From NCBI GenBank assembly GCA_002748755.1, contig PDTD01000016.1, positions 1 through 64,000 of the forward strand: DNA of 64,000 nt, in the 5' to 3' direction. Each line of letters opens with the position of its first letter. The stretch's first letter is position 1. Below the pieces are notes generated by a model. That model saw only the letters and a list, made by a program, of their open reading frames with translations. It made no database searches and was not told where the DNA came from. Below are positions 29,554-37,947 of this stretch, piece after piece. Source of the stretch: Desulfobulbus propionicus. GTDB taxonomy: Bacteria; Desulfobacterota; Desulfobulbia; Desulfobulbales; Desulfobulbaceae. A program made the translations under genes and the position numbers.

Positions 29554-30018
29554 TTAGTTGAGAAGAGCTTCAACCTCACTATTGATGGCTGTTAGAAGCA
29601 CATTTAATTTTTCCGGATTAGTTTTCGCCGTGCTCTTGAGTTGTTTGCCCCATTCCTTGAGCATTGAGGTATCGACCTTGCGCTGCTCATTATCTTTGCA
29701 CCACTCCAGACCAATCTTGTAACCGAGTTCCTGAAGCAGTTGCGCTTGCGCTGATTGCTCTGGACCAGGTGTCTTGGCAAGAATACCCTTTGTTATATCC
29801 TGCCAGCCATCAAAAAGCATGTTGCCTTCCTGAAACCGTATGAACCATTTTCGTTCTTCATCATTCAAACTCAGCGGTATACTGTATTTGTGCCCCTGAT
29901 GACTTTCCTGAGAACGTACAGCGAGTTTATCATCCTGATCAGCCTGGACAGGTGTAGTCAGAAAGAACGTCATCAGGACAATCAGCAAAATCAACAGGTC
30001 ATGAGTTCTCTTATTCAT
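29554..30018 (-). CDS. Small exported protein of unknown function
   Basis: A 154-residue protein with a clear signal peptide (MNKRTHDLLILLIVLMTFFL, cleavage likely after VQA at residue 26). The mature part is hydrophilic and helical (EERKWFIRFQEGNMLFDGWQ, LQELGYKIGLEWCKDNEQRK, SEVEALLN). I do not recognise a family. I chose the ATG at 30018, with a ggaaag ribosome binding site; the longer version would add 30 residues before the signal peptide. It is probably periplasmic. The single cysteine rules out an internal disulfide. Confidence 0.7.
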   Translation of the reverse strand: MNKRTHDLLILLIVLMTFFLTTPVQADQDDKLAVRSQESHQGHKYSIPLSLNDEERKWFIRFQEGNMLFDGWQDITKGILAKTPGPEQSAQAQLLQELGYKIGLEWCKDNEQRKVDTSMLKEWGKQLKSTAKTNPEKLNVLLTAINSEVEALLN

Positions 30019-30093
30019 AACTCTTTCCAAAGTATATGTTGTGGTACTAAAACAAATTCTTACTCCTAAAGTAGCACCAGTATTCGGCCCTGT

Positions 30094-30119
30094 CAATAAA
30101 AAGTACAATTTTTTGTACC
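30094..30119 (-). terminator. Probable intrinsic terminator after cobT
   Basis: On the minus strand ggtacaa and ttgtact form a short stem (6 Watson-Crick pairs plus flanking wobble) with a small A-rich loop, followed by TTTTATTG. It lies 24 bases after the cobT stop and before the next same-strand gene. The stem is AT-rich, so strength is uncertain. Confidence 0.5.
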
Positions 30120-30142
30120 TTCAAGCGCGCCAACAGCTCACG

Positions 30143-31225
30143 CTACTGTTCTTTGCCACTCACCGCAGCTTCAGTAAATGTTGCCACTTCGGTGAGCAGT
30201 CCCACTGCCGCTTCCAGTCCGTTCATGGCAAAGGCAGCACCGGTTCCTTCCCCAAGGCGCATATTCAAGGAAAACAAGGGGTCGCGTCGTAGCTTTTCAA
30301 GCATGAAACGGTGCCCCGGTTCAGCACTTTGGTGGGAACAGATGATATAATCCCGCACAAAAGGTTCAATGGCGTAAGCTATGAGCGCACCGGCAGTGGA
30401 AATAAACCCATCGACCACCACAGCTTTCCGGTTGGATGCCGCACCAAGAATCAACCCTGCAATGCCTCCTATTTCAAAACCACCCACCTTGGCAAGGATG
30501 TCCATGCCGTCTGCGGGATCAGGCCTGTTCACAGTCAGGGCCCGATCAATCACCTGTATCTTGTTCTGCTTTTGGCTCGCACTTATTCCCGTTCCGCTTC
30601 CAGTCAACTCGGCCGTTGATTTGCCCGTCAACACAGCGGCAATGGCTGTTGCCGGTGTCGTATTGCCAATGCCCATTTCACCCGTCCCAAACACATCCAC
30701 CTGCTCTGCGAGCATATCCGCAACCTGAATCCCGGCCTCCACAGCCATGACCGCATGTGTTCTCGACATGGCTGGCCCCTGAGCGATATTGGCCGTACCA
30801 CCTGAAATTTTGCGGGAAAGAAAGCCGGCCTCACCCTGCAAGGAGGCAAAGGTGTCGCAGGCTCCCATGTCGACAACCAGTACCTCAGCGCCAGCCTGTC
30901 TTGCCATGGCGTTGATCGCTGCGCCACCCTGGATGATATTATGCACCATCTGGGTAGTGACCTCCGCAGGGAAACAGGAAACGCCCTCTGCGGTAACCCC
31001 ATGATCCCCGGCCATGACAACAATCCGTTTAGAGGCCACCTTTGGCGTCAGGGTACGATAGATACCCGCCAGTTGAACGGCCAAATCCATAAAATCCCCC
31101 ATGGCCCAATGGGGCATGGTCAACTGTTCCAGCCTTTTCACGGCCTGATCTCGCCAACTCTGGTCCTGCGGATAAATTTTGCGAAGAGTGCTCTGTATAT
31201 AATTGTCTGCTTGCGTGCTGTTCAT
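30143..31225 (-). CDS. cobT: Nicotinate-nucleotide-dimethylbenzimidazole phosphoribosyltransferase
   Basis: CobT makes alpha-ribazole 5'-phosphate, which supplies the lower ligand of cobalamin. The 360-residue protein has MPHWAMGDFMDLAVQLAG, VVMAGDHGVTAEGVS, TTQMVHNIIQGGAAIN, GTGEMGIGNTTPATA and a C-terminal RLGEGTGAAFAM with the catalytic glutamate. I use the ATG at 31225, which gives the family's usual N terminus. No cobalamin riboswitch or other cob gene is visible nearby. The upstream DUF89-like gene ends 37 bases before it. Confidence 0.94.
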   Translation of the reverse strand: MNSTQADNYIQSTLRKIYPQDQSWRDQAVKRLEQLTMPHWAMGDFMDLAVQLAGIYRTLTPKVASKRIVVMAGDHGVTAEGVSCFPAEVTTQMVHNIIQGGAAINAMARQAGAEVLVVDMGACDTFASLQGEAGFLSRKISGGTANIAQGPAMSRTHAVMAVEAGIQVADMLAEQVDVFGTGEMGIGNTTPATAIAAVLTGKSTAELTGSGTGISASQKQNKIQVIDRALTVNRPDPADGMDILAKVGGFEIGGIAGLILGAASNRKAVVVDGFISTAGALIAYAIEPFVRDYIICSHQSAEPGHRFMLEKLRRDPLFSLNMRLGEGTGAAFAMNGLEAAVGLLTEVATFTEAAVSGKEQ

Positions 31226-31262
31226 AGGTACCTTTTTCGTTTTTTCTGAATGGGTGATGGTA

Positions 31263-32999
31263 CTATCGTACTTCAGAAAGACTCCTGTCATACAATTTTC
31301 CCACGCCGTACTCACGCCGCCGTTGGAATTTTTCCAAGGGTGGCCCTATCAGTTGCATTTCCGGATACAGATCCACCATTTCCCTGGCGATCTCCATCTC
31401 TTTGGTGCAACCAGTGGAATAGGTAGCGTCCTTGCCTATCCATTCCGGCGGAACCTTTTTTTCCATCAAACTGAAGGTCTTCTCAATATCAGAAACAGTT
31501 TGAAAACGCCAGATATCAATGAGCCCGGATCGTTGGAAAATCTCCCACATGTACATAATGTCATCAGCGTCCATACCTTCTTCAAAGTACTCAGCCGGAT
31601 TTATTACCACCACATCATGCAACGAGGTTCGAAGATGATTAACAAACACATCCAGTACTTCCTTTGCCGTCTGCAACTGGCCGGGGATTGAACCGACTAT
31701 GGCCGAATAAAAAAGGATTCGCTTGCCGCTCTCTTTTTCCTGGCGCACCATGTCTATGAGTTCCTCAGCCTTTGTCCCCAGTGTTGATTTGGAAAAACGA
31801 ATAACGGCAGGATGGTGTTCTTTAAGCACAAAATCCAAGATACCGTCACCCTGGGGAATAATTGATACCAGGTCCCGGGTGAATTGAAACTGATTGGTAA
31901 TGCTTTCCCTGCATTCAGGACTGCGACTGATGACCAAATCGGCCTCCTTAAAGGATCTGGCAAAAGTGACTGAAGTCAATAAGGGATTCAACGGCTCTTG
32001 AGTGCCGTCAGAAATAACCATCAGCCGATCATCTTGTCCCAGTCTACGAAGCAGCTCATTCTTGGAGATTCTTTCATCACCGACAATATCTGCTCCGGCC
32101 AGCATCCTATCCAGGGTCGCATCTTCAAGGACATCAATAAAAGCGACCCTATGATAATAAAAATCCTGTTTTACTGCCAGGATTACCTTGACCCCTAGTT
32201 GCATCAAGAGTTTTATAATAGCCAGATCAAAGACGATTTCACCAGACCTGCCAGCCAGCCAGAGAATGCATGGTTTCCCCTTTCCCTCGACAACATCTCG
32301 TAACCAGGAACACAGCCAGCGCCATTCCTTGCAAAGAAGCGGTTGATTCATAACCTCACGCAGATACTTGCCGTCAGGAGGCTGCCCATCATTCCAGATA
32401 GAACGCAGAGAGGAAAGCTGCAGCAGACGACACAGGCGAAGGATCTGTACATGAAAAGCAATGTCAGCCAAATTTGATTTATCATGGATTTCCAACCCTT
32501 CCCTGGAGTCAATACATTGCTTGAACAAAGCCGATTCCAGAAAATCGGCAGCCCTTTTGTTGTGCTTCTCCTTTTCTCTGGCCAGGGGGCGGTCTATCTC
32601 ACTGATGGTGGTGAATATTCCTAAAAGCCTTTTTTCCAGGCGGCCGGGCAAATGGATTTTTTGACTTATTTCATGATTGTACGTAATGGAAAGCAGGCTT
32701 AACAAATATTGTCTTTTATAGGTATCAACCACCACCTCGTGTACCAGTTGTTCTAGTCTGCTCCAGATAGGAATATATGCCGAGGTGAGGAGTGTTTCTG
32801 CACGTTTTTCAATGATGGCTTCAAAAAGGGCGTCAGAGCAGGGATAATATATCTGATCCGGTTGCAGATACAACACGAAGTTGAGCTGTTCCGGGGAAGC
32901 GACTCTGTCAGGAAAGGCTTCATACGCTAAATGATTTTCGGTATAAAAATTCGTTATCCAGGCATCCTTGTCTGGATCGAGTCCGCGTTGATAGTTCAT
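31263..32999 (-). CDS. Divergent DUF89/ARMT1-like protein
   Basis: A 578-residue protein whose middle (about 240-440) follows the DUF89/ARMT1 pattern: WLAGRSGEIVFDLAIIKLLM, then GVKVILAVKQ, VLEDATLD, and KEADLVISRSPECRE, in the positions of the DNAGE, VK, D and SKGxGN-E motifs. Canonical members are metal-dependent carbohydrate-phosphate phosphatases. Here the metal-binding D and N of DNAGE are replaced (AGRSGE), so activity may be lost or changed. The N-terminal ~200 residues are helical and unassigned. The ATG at 32999 is used. It is probably co-transcribed with cobT, with no obvious functional tie. Confidence 0.62.
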   Translation of the reverse strand: MNYQRGLDPDKDAWITNFYTENHLAYEAFPDRVASPEQLNFVLYLQPDQIYYPCSDALFEAIIEKRAETLLTSAYIPIWSRLEQLVHEVVVDTYKRQYLLSLLSITYNHEISQKIHLPGRLEKRLLGIFTTISEIDRPLAREKEKHNKRAADFLESALFKQCIDSREGLEIHDKSNLADIAFHVQILRLCRLLQLSSLRSIWNDGQPPDGKYLREVMNQPLLCKEWRWLCSWLRDVVEGKGKPCILWLAGRSGEIVFDLAIIKLLMQLGVKVILAVKQDFYYHRVAFIDVLEDATLDRMLAGADIVGDERISKNELLRRLGQDDRLMVISDGTQEPLNPLLTSVTFARSFKEADLVISRSPECRESITNQFQFTRDLVSIIPQGDGILDFVLKEHHPAVIRFSKSTLGTKAEELIDMVRQEKESGKRILFYSAIVGSIPGQLQTAKEVLDVFVNHLRTSLHDVVVINPAEYFEEGMDADDIMYMWEIFQRSGLIDIWRFQTVSDIEKTFSLMEKKVPPEWIGKDATYSTGCTKEMEIAREMVDLYPEMQLIGPPLEKFQRRREYGVGKLYDRSLSEVR

Positions 33000-33082
33000 T
33001 TACTCACTCTTTGTTATTTTAATGAATGGCTGGCCTATGTACAACCCCGCATTCATAACGGACCAGGTAGAGACTACATTGG

Positions 33083-34228
33083 TTAATTGCCCACTCTCCT
33101 ACATCCGGGCGCAGAATGATGCCCAGGCACCTTGCCATGAAGCAGCTCATCAAACCATTGTTCATACGCACAGGCAAGATTGGTCCAGGAATACGGTTCT
33201 GTCAGGGCCATGGCTTCTTGCTGCGAAAAAGAAACACCGGAAAGGAGCAGCTTTGCCAATGCCTGCTCTAATTTTTCCTGCGAATATCGGTACTCTTTTC
33301 CGAACAGTTCAGGATATGCAAGTCTGTCTGGAACCAAGGGACGACATCCGGCACGAACAGCCTCCAGCATGGAAAATCCAAAAAATTCATGTCTTGCCGT
33401 GGACACAGCCACTGTCCCTTGCTCCAGCAGGGCAAGGTACTGGTCACGGGAGGAGACATAACCAAAATGGATAACCCGTGCACCGAGCGTTTGGATGGCC
33501 TGTTCAAACACAGGTGGTCGCTTTCTAAAGGACTGACCGAGCACAATGAGTTTGAATGGGATCTCCCTGGCCGCCAGGCGAAACAGAGCTGTAAAAAATT
33601 CTTCTGGATTTTTATCATGTTCCCAGCGATGATTCCACAGAATAACAGGGTGCTGCGTATCTTTGCTCGCCCAGTCCGGGTTCGGACCAAAATCCATGCC
33701 CGGTCTGAGAATTGAGCAGGACTTCTGCAGAAGGTCTATCTGTTCTTCCATTTGGAAATCCCGGTTTTTTTTCAGATAGCTGTAGACACCATGGAAAAAG
33801 GTATCCCTGTTATATGCACTGTTGAATGCTACTTTATCGGCACAGAGCGCGGAGGTATAATTTATGGCTGCGTAACAGGAGCGACTTGCGAAATCTCCAC
33901 GATCCGGATAGGCGAACTGATTCTCATGAAAATAGAGTCCAATAGGAAGAAAAATACCTACCCGGGCCAAAAGCGAGCGCAATACCGCCACATCGAGATA
34001 TCCTGAGGTAAACAGGGCATCATAACGTTTTCCCTGTTTGTACAAGGCTCCAATCAATTGCGCCATGTGGGGAGAGGCAAGATGCATGCGGGATTTCCAC
34101 TTTCGTGCCGGCAGAGTCAGCAGGGTACAATGCATCCCGGAGTGTTGTTGCAATCCATCAAGAACCCTCTGGTGCGATCCACCATAATACGGCTCAAGAA
34201 CGAGAATATGCCTCCGTTTTTTTCCCAT
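33083..34228 (-). CDS. tRNA-queuosine alpha-mannosyltransferase-like glycosyltransferase (DUF3524)
   Basis: A 381-residue GT-B type glycosyltransferase. The N-terminal half has ILVLEPYYGGSHQ, LPARKWKSRMH and HENQFAYP, diagnostic of DUF3524/QTMAN. The C-terminal half is a GT4-like domain (LWNHRWEHDKNPEEFF, VSTARHEFFGFSMLEAVRAG, PLVPDRLAYPELF). Vertebrate QTMAN (GTDC1) adds mannose to queuosine in tRNA-Asp. Bacterial members are less studied, so the tRNA role is inferred. The last ~15 residues are basic. No queuosine synthesis gene is in the window. Confidence 0.82.
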   Translation of the reverse strand: MGKKRRHILVLEPYYGGSHQRVLDGLQQHSGMHCTLLTLPARKWKSRMHLASPHMAQLIGALYKQGKRYDALFTSGYLDVAVLRSLLARVGIFLPIGLYFHENQFAYPDRGDFASRSCYAAINYTSALCADKVAFNSAYNRDTFFHGVYSYLKKNRDFQMEEQIDLLQKSCSILRPGMDFGPNPDWASKDTQHPVILWNHRWEHDKNPEEFFTALFRLAAREIPFKLIVLGQSFRKRPPVFEQAIQTLGARVIHFGYVSSRDQYLALLEQGTVAVSTARHEFFGFSMLEAVRAGCRPLVPDRLAYPELFGKEYRYSQEKLEQALAKLLLSGVSFSQQEAMALTEPYSWTNLACAYEQWFDELLHGKVPGHHSAPGCRRVGN

Positions 34229-34765
34229 GGTTCAACGAAAAAGGTACGTCTTCATCTTGCAAGTGTATTCTGGCCTAAAATATGACGAGGGACAGACTCA
34301 GGTTACGACACATTGTGCCTGTCATACGACGAAAGGCTGTAGGCCAGTGGATGTGGGGTGCGCTCTAGAAAAGTATTTTTTATTTCCTGTGAGCAGGTAC
34401 ATCTTTTGACTTTTCCCATCCACTCTTGCGTGGAGAGAAAAACACCCGTTGTGGTATAGAGAGAAATGGAATTCAAGGTCCTTAAAAAAAAAGAATGGGC
34501 GATTTCGGTCAAAATTATAATCTCAGGTACCATCTTGTGGTATACTCAATGGTATCATTATCATGTGGATGCGCAAATATGCTGGCGAGCCACGGCATAA
34601 CCTGTTGCTATGTACCTGAACCATCACGGAATCGGGTAGTTCACGTTCCGCTCTCTTTGAAATGTCACGGAACCGATAATGATTGCTCAGATACCTTTAC
34701 ATGCAAGGTAGAGGTATGCAAAACAGCTCCTGTACAAAACTACGTTCTCAAGACAGAGGTTTACT
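34229..34765. other. Intergenic region without a recognised gene
   Basis: These 537 bases lie between divergent genes (DUF3524 glycosyltransferase and GYF-AIM24 protein). Small frames on both strands have no recognisable protein features. Promoters for both flanking genes should be here, but I cannot point to a convincing pair. No repeat of the dispersed family is seen. Confidence 0.5.
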
Positions 34766-35761
34766 ATGGCAAACTGGTATATCGCGATTAACGGTAAATC
34801 GCAAGGCCCTTTCAATGAGCTACAGCTCATCAGCGGTCTGCATACAGGCCAATACGACGCAAATACACTTGTCTGGCGAGACGGCTTGACTGACTGGGTT
34901 CCTGCCGGGAGTGTTCAGGAATTGCAGCAGAGCGCTCCGTCAAACGCTCCCCCACCACCAAGTGGTATGACCGCCCATGAGATAGACTATGAAATATTTG
35001 GTCAGGAAATGCAGTTTGTCGAGATTGAACTCGACACCAACGAAAGTGTCGTTTCCGAAGCCGGGGCCATGATGTATATGCACGATCAGGTCCAGATGGA
35101 AACAGTTTTTGGAGATGGTTCGCACGCCTCCCAGAGCGGCAGTTTTTTCGACAAGATGCTGGGTGCGGGGAAACGGCTCATCACTGGAGAAGGCCTGTTC
35201 ATTACCATGTTCACCTACACAGGGCACGGCAAAGGAAAGGTAGCCTTTGCCTCACCCTATCCGGGAAAAATAATCCCCCTGGATCTCTCTGCCTATGGGA
35301 ACAGAATTATCTGTCAAAAAGATGCATTCCTCTGTGCCGCGAAAGGGGTCGCCATCGGCATTGCCTTTCAGAAAAAAATCGGCACGGCTCTTTTTGGCGG
35401 AGAGGGCTTTATTATGCAGCAACTTGACGGGAACGGCCTGGCCTTTGTCCACGCAGGCGGTACCATTGTGGAGAAAGAACTGGCTGCTGGCGAGACCATG
35501 CGCGTCGATACAGGGTGTCTGGTTGCTCTGACTCAGACTGTGGGATACGACATTGAGTTTGTAGGCAACGTCAAGTCGGCCATTTTCGGAGGTGAAGGTT
35601 TCTTTTTTGCCACCCTACATGGACCCGGTCATGTCTGGCTGCAGTCACTGCCCTTTTCCCGGCTTGCGGGACGTATCCTGCAGGCAGCGCCCCAAACAGG
35701 CAGTGGTGGAGCGGGCGAAGGCTCAGTCCTGGGAGGGCTGGCCAACATATTTGAACGCTGA
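34766..35761 (+). CDS. GYF_2 domain-AIM24 family fusion protein
   Basis: A 331-residue cytosolic protein. Residues 1-55 form a GYF_2-type domain ([20 protein letters not shown], then [15 protein letters not shown]), which usually binds proline-rich peptides or serves as an adaptor. After a proline linker, residues ~70-300 match the AIM24/TIGR00266 beta-sandwich family ([76 protein letters not shown]). The function of AIM24 in bacteria is not known. The convergent DUF533 protein has a proline-rich linker that could be a GYF ligand; that is speculation. Confidence 0.88.
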   Translation: MANWYIAINGKSQGPFNELQLISGLHTGQYDANTLVWRDGLTDWVPAGSVQELQQSAPSNAPPPPSGMTAHEIDYEIFGQEMQFVEIELDTNESVVSEAGAMMYMHDQVQMETVFGDGSHASQSGSFFDKMLGAGKRLITGEGLFITMFTYTGHGKGKVAFASPYPGKIIPLDLSAYGNRIICQKDAFLCAAKGVAIGIAFQKKIGTALFGGEGFIMQQLDGNGLAFVHAGGTIVEKELAAGETMRVDTGCLVALTQTVGYDIEFVGNVKSAIFGGEGFFFATLHGPGHVWLQSLPFSRLAGRILQAAPQTGSGGAGEGSVLGGLANIFER

Positions 35762-35814
35762 GCAGGCAATCAAGCGTACAAGCGGGTTACACAATAGGCA
35801 ACAGTGGAGCCCGC

Positions 35815-35953
35815 TTAACCCAATCTTCTCATGAAGTTTTTTTTAAAAGCTAAAGAATCAATACAACTACAATAGTAGTATAAACTTTTATAGATTCTTT
35901 TTTATACTCACCAGAGTTTTGTATGCTCACCAAAGGTAGGTATCCGGGTTAGT
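35815..35953 (-). repeat. Possible decayed MITE-like repeat with an internal hairpin (copy M)
   Basis: The segment begins taacccaatcttctcatgaa and ends atccgggttag, like the two termini of the dispersed repeat. Inside, aaagaatc (35852-35859) and gattcttt (35893-35900) form an 8-bp inverted repeat followed by further Ts, which could act as a terminator between the two convergent genes. The DUF533 stop codon (35949-35951) lies within the terminal gggttag. The interior does not match other copies. Confidence 0.4.
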
Positions 35954-36653
35954 CCTCTCTCTGTTGCTGCAAAAACGCCTGCATACCTGAACTTAACCCC
36001 AAAGCTTCGCCCAGCCTGTCCAGCCAAAGGCGTTCCGCTTCCGTGTCAATTTCCATGGCTGTAGCGGCCAGCATGTACATAGTCTTGGCAACACTTGGCT
36101 CCTTCATTCCCTGGACCAGTTCCTCCACGGATTTGGGGTTGTGCAATTCATCCAGGAGAAACAGGGTTTCTTCCCGGGTCAACTCGGCACCCTGCAACTG
36201 TTCCAGTATCCTCTGTTCTTCTGTCTCGTCCAGGGTGCCATCGGCGTGGGCAGCGGCAATCATCACCTGAATCATTCTCAGGGACACATTCTGCTTGTCC
36301 GGTTCAGCTATAGTTGAATCCAGAACCTCGGCAGGATTAGTCGGCATTGCCGGAGCCGCACCTGAAGGCAAAGGCGGAGGAGGGCTGGCATTGCTCGCAG
36401 AAACTGGTGGCGGCGGAGAGGGGTACCCTCCGCCTGCGCTCCCTCCTGAAAGGGGTGGAGTTTTCTGCCGCTGTCGATAGATCTCATAGGCTCCGACCCC
36501 AAGCCCGATAATGGCCATCAAACCTTTTCCTGTGGTAAGTTGATCAGTTACCGCCCCAAATCCTGTTTTTTTCTTGTTTTTACCTTTTTTGCCGTAACCG
36601 GTCCCGGTAATCTCTCCCAGCACCTTGCCCAGAAGTTTTTCAGTATTGATCAT
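35949..36653 (-). CDS. DUF533 / TerB-like protein
   Basis: A 234-residue protein. The N terminus (INTEKLLGKVLGEI) and a hydrophobic stretch (GLMAIIGLGVGAYEIYRQR, about 45-65) are followed by a Gly/Pro-rich linker (about 70-105). The C-terminal TerB-like helical domain has MIQVMIAAAHADGTLDETEE and an acidic MEIDTEAERLWLDRLGEALGL motif. This fits the DUF533 family, of unknown role. I use the ATG at 36653. It is convergent with the GYF-AIM24 gene. Confidence 0.8.
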   Translation of the reverse strand: MINTEKLLGKVLGEITGTGYGKKGKNKKKTGFGAVTDQLTTGKGLMAIIGLGVGAYEIYRQRQKTPPLSGGSAGGGYPSPPPPVSASNASPPPPLPSGAAPAMPTNPAEVLDSTIAEPDKQNVSLRMIQVMIAAAHADGTLDETEEQRILEQLQGAELTREETLFLLDELHNPKSVEELVQGMKEPSVAKTMYMLAATAMEIDTEAERLWLDRLGEALGLSSGMQAFLQQQRED

Positions 36654-36787
36654 GTCACATTTCCCAGTTGGAGCGCAATGCAAGCCGGAATCGGCTGCTA
36701 CGCGCCTTTCTTTTATTATTTGCCCCCTACGGGTCAAGCAATGTTACCGTAGGCACTTCGTTACCAGGACTTCGAGGCAGAAGGCTG

Positions 36788-37012
36788 CCCCGGATTGCTC
36801 ATGCACTTTTTGTCTGATTTGAGAAGAAATACGTACAAACACGAGTGGATGATACCCGAAAGAGGTCTCCCATTTCGACGAAATGACTTCCAAAGGTCCG
36901 TGCAGACAGTATCATCTTCGTCAGCATTTTGGCAACACATATAGCTAAAAGACAATGAGCTCCCAAGCGACTGAACCATGTTCACCCTCGGCTGATGAGG
37001 AACCCAGACTAC
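36788..37012 (-). repeat. MITE-like repeat, subfamily 1 (copy E, ~225 bp)
   Basis: In reverse orientation: right terminus cccggattgctcatgcactt with tttgtctgatttgaga, centre atcttcgtcagcattttggc followed by aacacatata, and left terminus ggctgatgaggaacccagac. Order and spacing match copy F (41305-41525). It lies between the DUF533 start and the SprA-family metalloprotease gene, so it may carry or displace their promoters. Confidence 0.8.
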
Positions 37013-37163
37013 CACCCCGGCGAATTTGACCACCAACTGCGTACTACTTTTGTCATGGAAAATCCGGAACAGCCCAGGAAAAACCAGAGAAAGCACGCCT
37101 TAATCTTGATTCTTTCATCACTGATCCTTTATAGTGTATATGAAAAAAAACACGGCAGATTCC

Positions 37164-37880
37164 ATGCAGATCAATCAGCACCGACCATCTCACCTAACTA
37201 TATCCGCTGGTAGACAGGCCTCTACCAAACAGGCGTTGTATTTCCAGCAAACAAAACAGAGAAAACCTGCCAAGAGCCTGCCTCATGCGGGACAGGGAAC
37301 AACAGAACAAGGTCCCGTCGCAGACCAGATCACCTTGTCTTTTGAAGGGCAAGAAGCATCAAAACGAACTGCACACTTTGCAAAAACCATAGATTGTCAC
37401 AAACCCATTCAGACAGACAGCCAGGAAGCTCTTTCCAACAAAGAGCGACAACGTATTCTGGAACTGCAGCGAACGGACAGAGAAGTCCGAGCCCACGAGC
37501 AGGCACATCTGGCCAAAGCTGGCCCCTATGCTGCTGGCGGAATGACTTTTACCTATGCCCAGGGGCCGGACGGTAAACGTTATGCTATAGGAGGAGAAGT
37601 CCCCATCAACATGAGCGAGGAAGCCACGCCTGAAGAGACCGCCATCAAAATGCAAACCATACAACGTGCTGCTCTGGCACCCGTCAATCCGTCGGCGGCA
37701 GATCGGATGATAGCGACCCAGGCAGCTGTCAAAGAAAACATAGCCCGGATGGCAATGCGCAAAGAAAATGACGAGGAGCCCTCGGCTCCGGCGTCTGCCA
37801 GAACCAATGAACAGCACCCACAACAGCAGGTCAAGAGCTCCGATTCAAAAGAATATCGATCCCTGGACGTGACCATCTAA
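37164..37880 (+). CDS. SprA-related putative metalloprotease
   Basis: A protein of about 238 residues. The C-terminal half matches the SprA-related (PF12118) family: RTDREVRAHEQAHLAKAGPY contains a zincin-type HEQAH, followed by GGMTFTYAQGPDGKRYAIGG, EVPIN, MQTIQRAALAPVNPSAADR and an Ala-rich helix. The N-terminal ~100 residues are Gln/Lys-rich and probably disordered. The start is uncertain: ATG 37164 gives MQINQHRP, while ATG 37140 would add eight residues; neither has a strong ribosome binding site. No signal peptide is visible. Proteolysis is inferred from HExxH only. Confidence 0.78.
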   Translation: MQINQHRPSHLTISAGRQASTKQALYFQQTKQRKPAKSLPHAGQGTTEQGPVADQITLSFEGQEASKRTAHFAKTIDCHKPIQTDSQEALSNKERQRILELQRTDREVRAHEQAHLAKAGPYAAGGMTFTYAQGPDGKRYAIGGEVPINMSEEATPEETAIKMQTIQRAALAPVNPSAADRMIATQAAVKENIARMAMRKENDEEPSAPASARTNEQHPQQQVKSSDSKEYRSLDVTI

Positions 37881-37947
37881 CCATTGAGAGGCCTGCAGAC
37901 GGTAACGCCACCCCAACCTCACAGTCCTTAAAAGGAACAACACCCAT

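Noticed and set aside
34303-34533. 76-residue minus-strand frame in the gap before the GYF-AIM24 gene
   Set aside because: No ribosome binding site or protein features.
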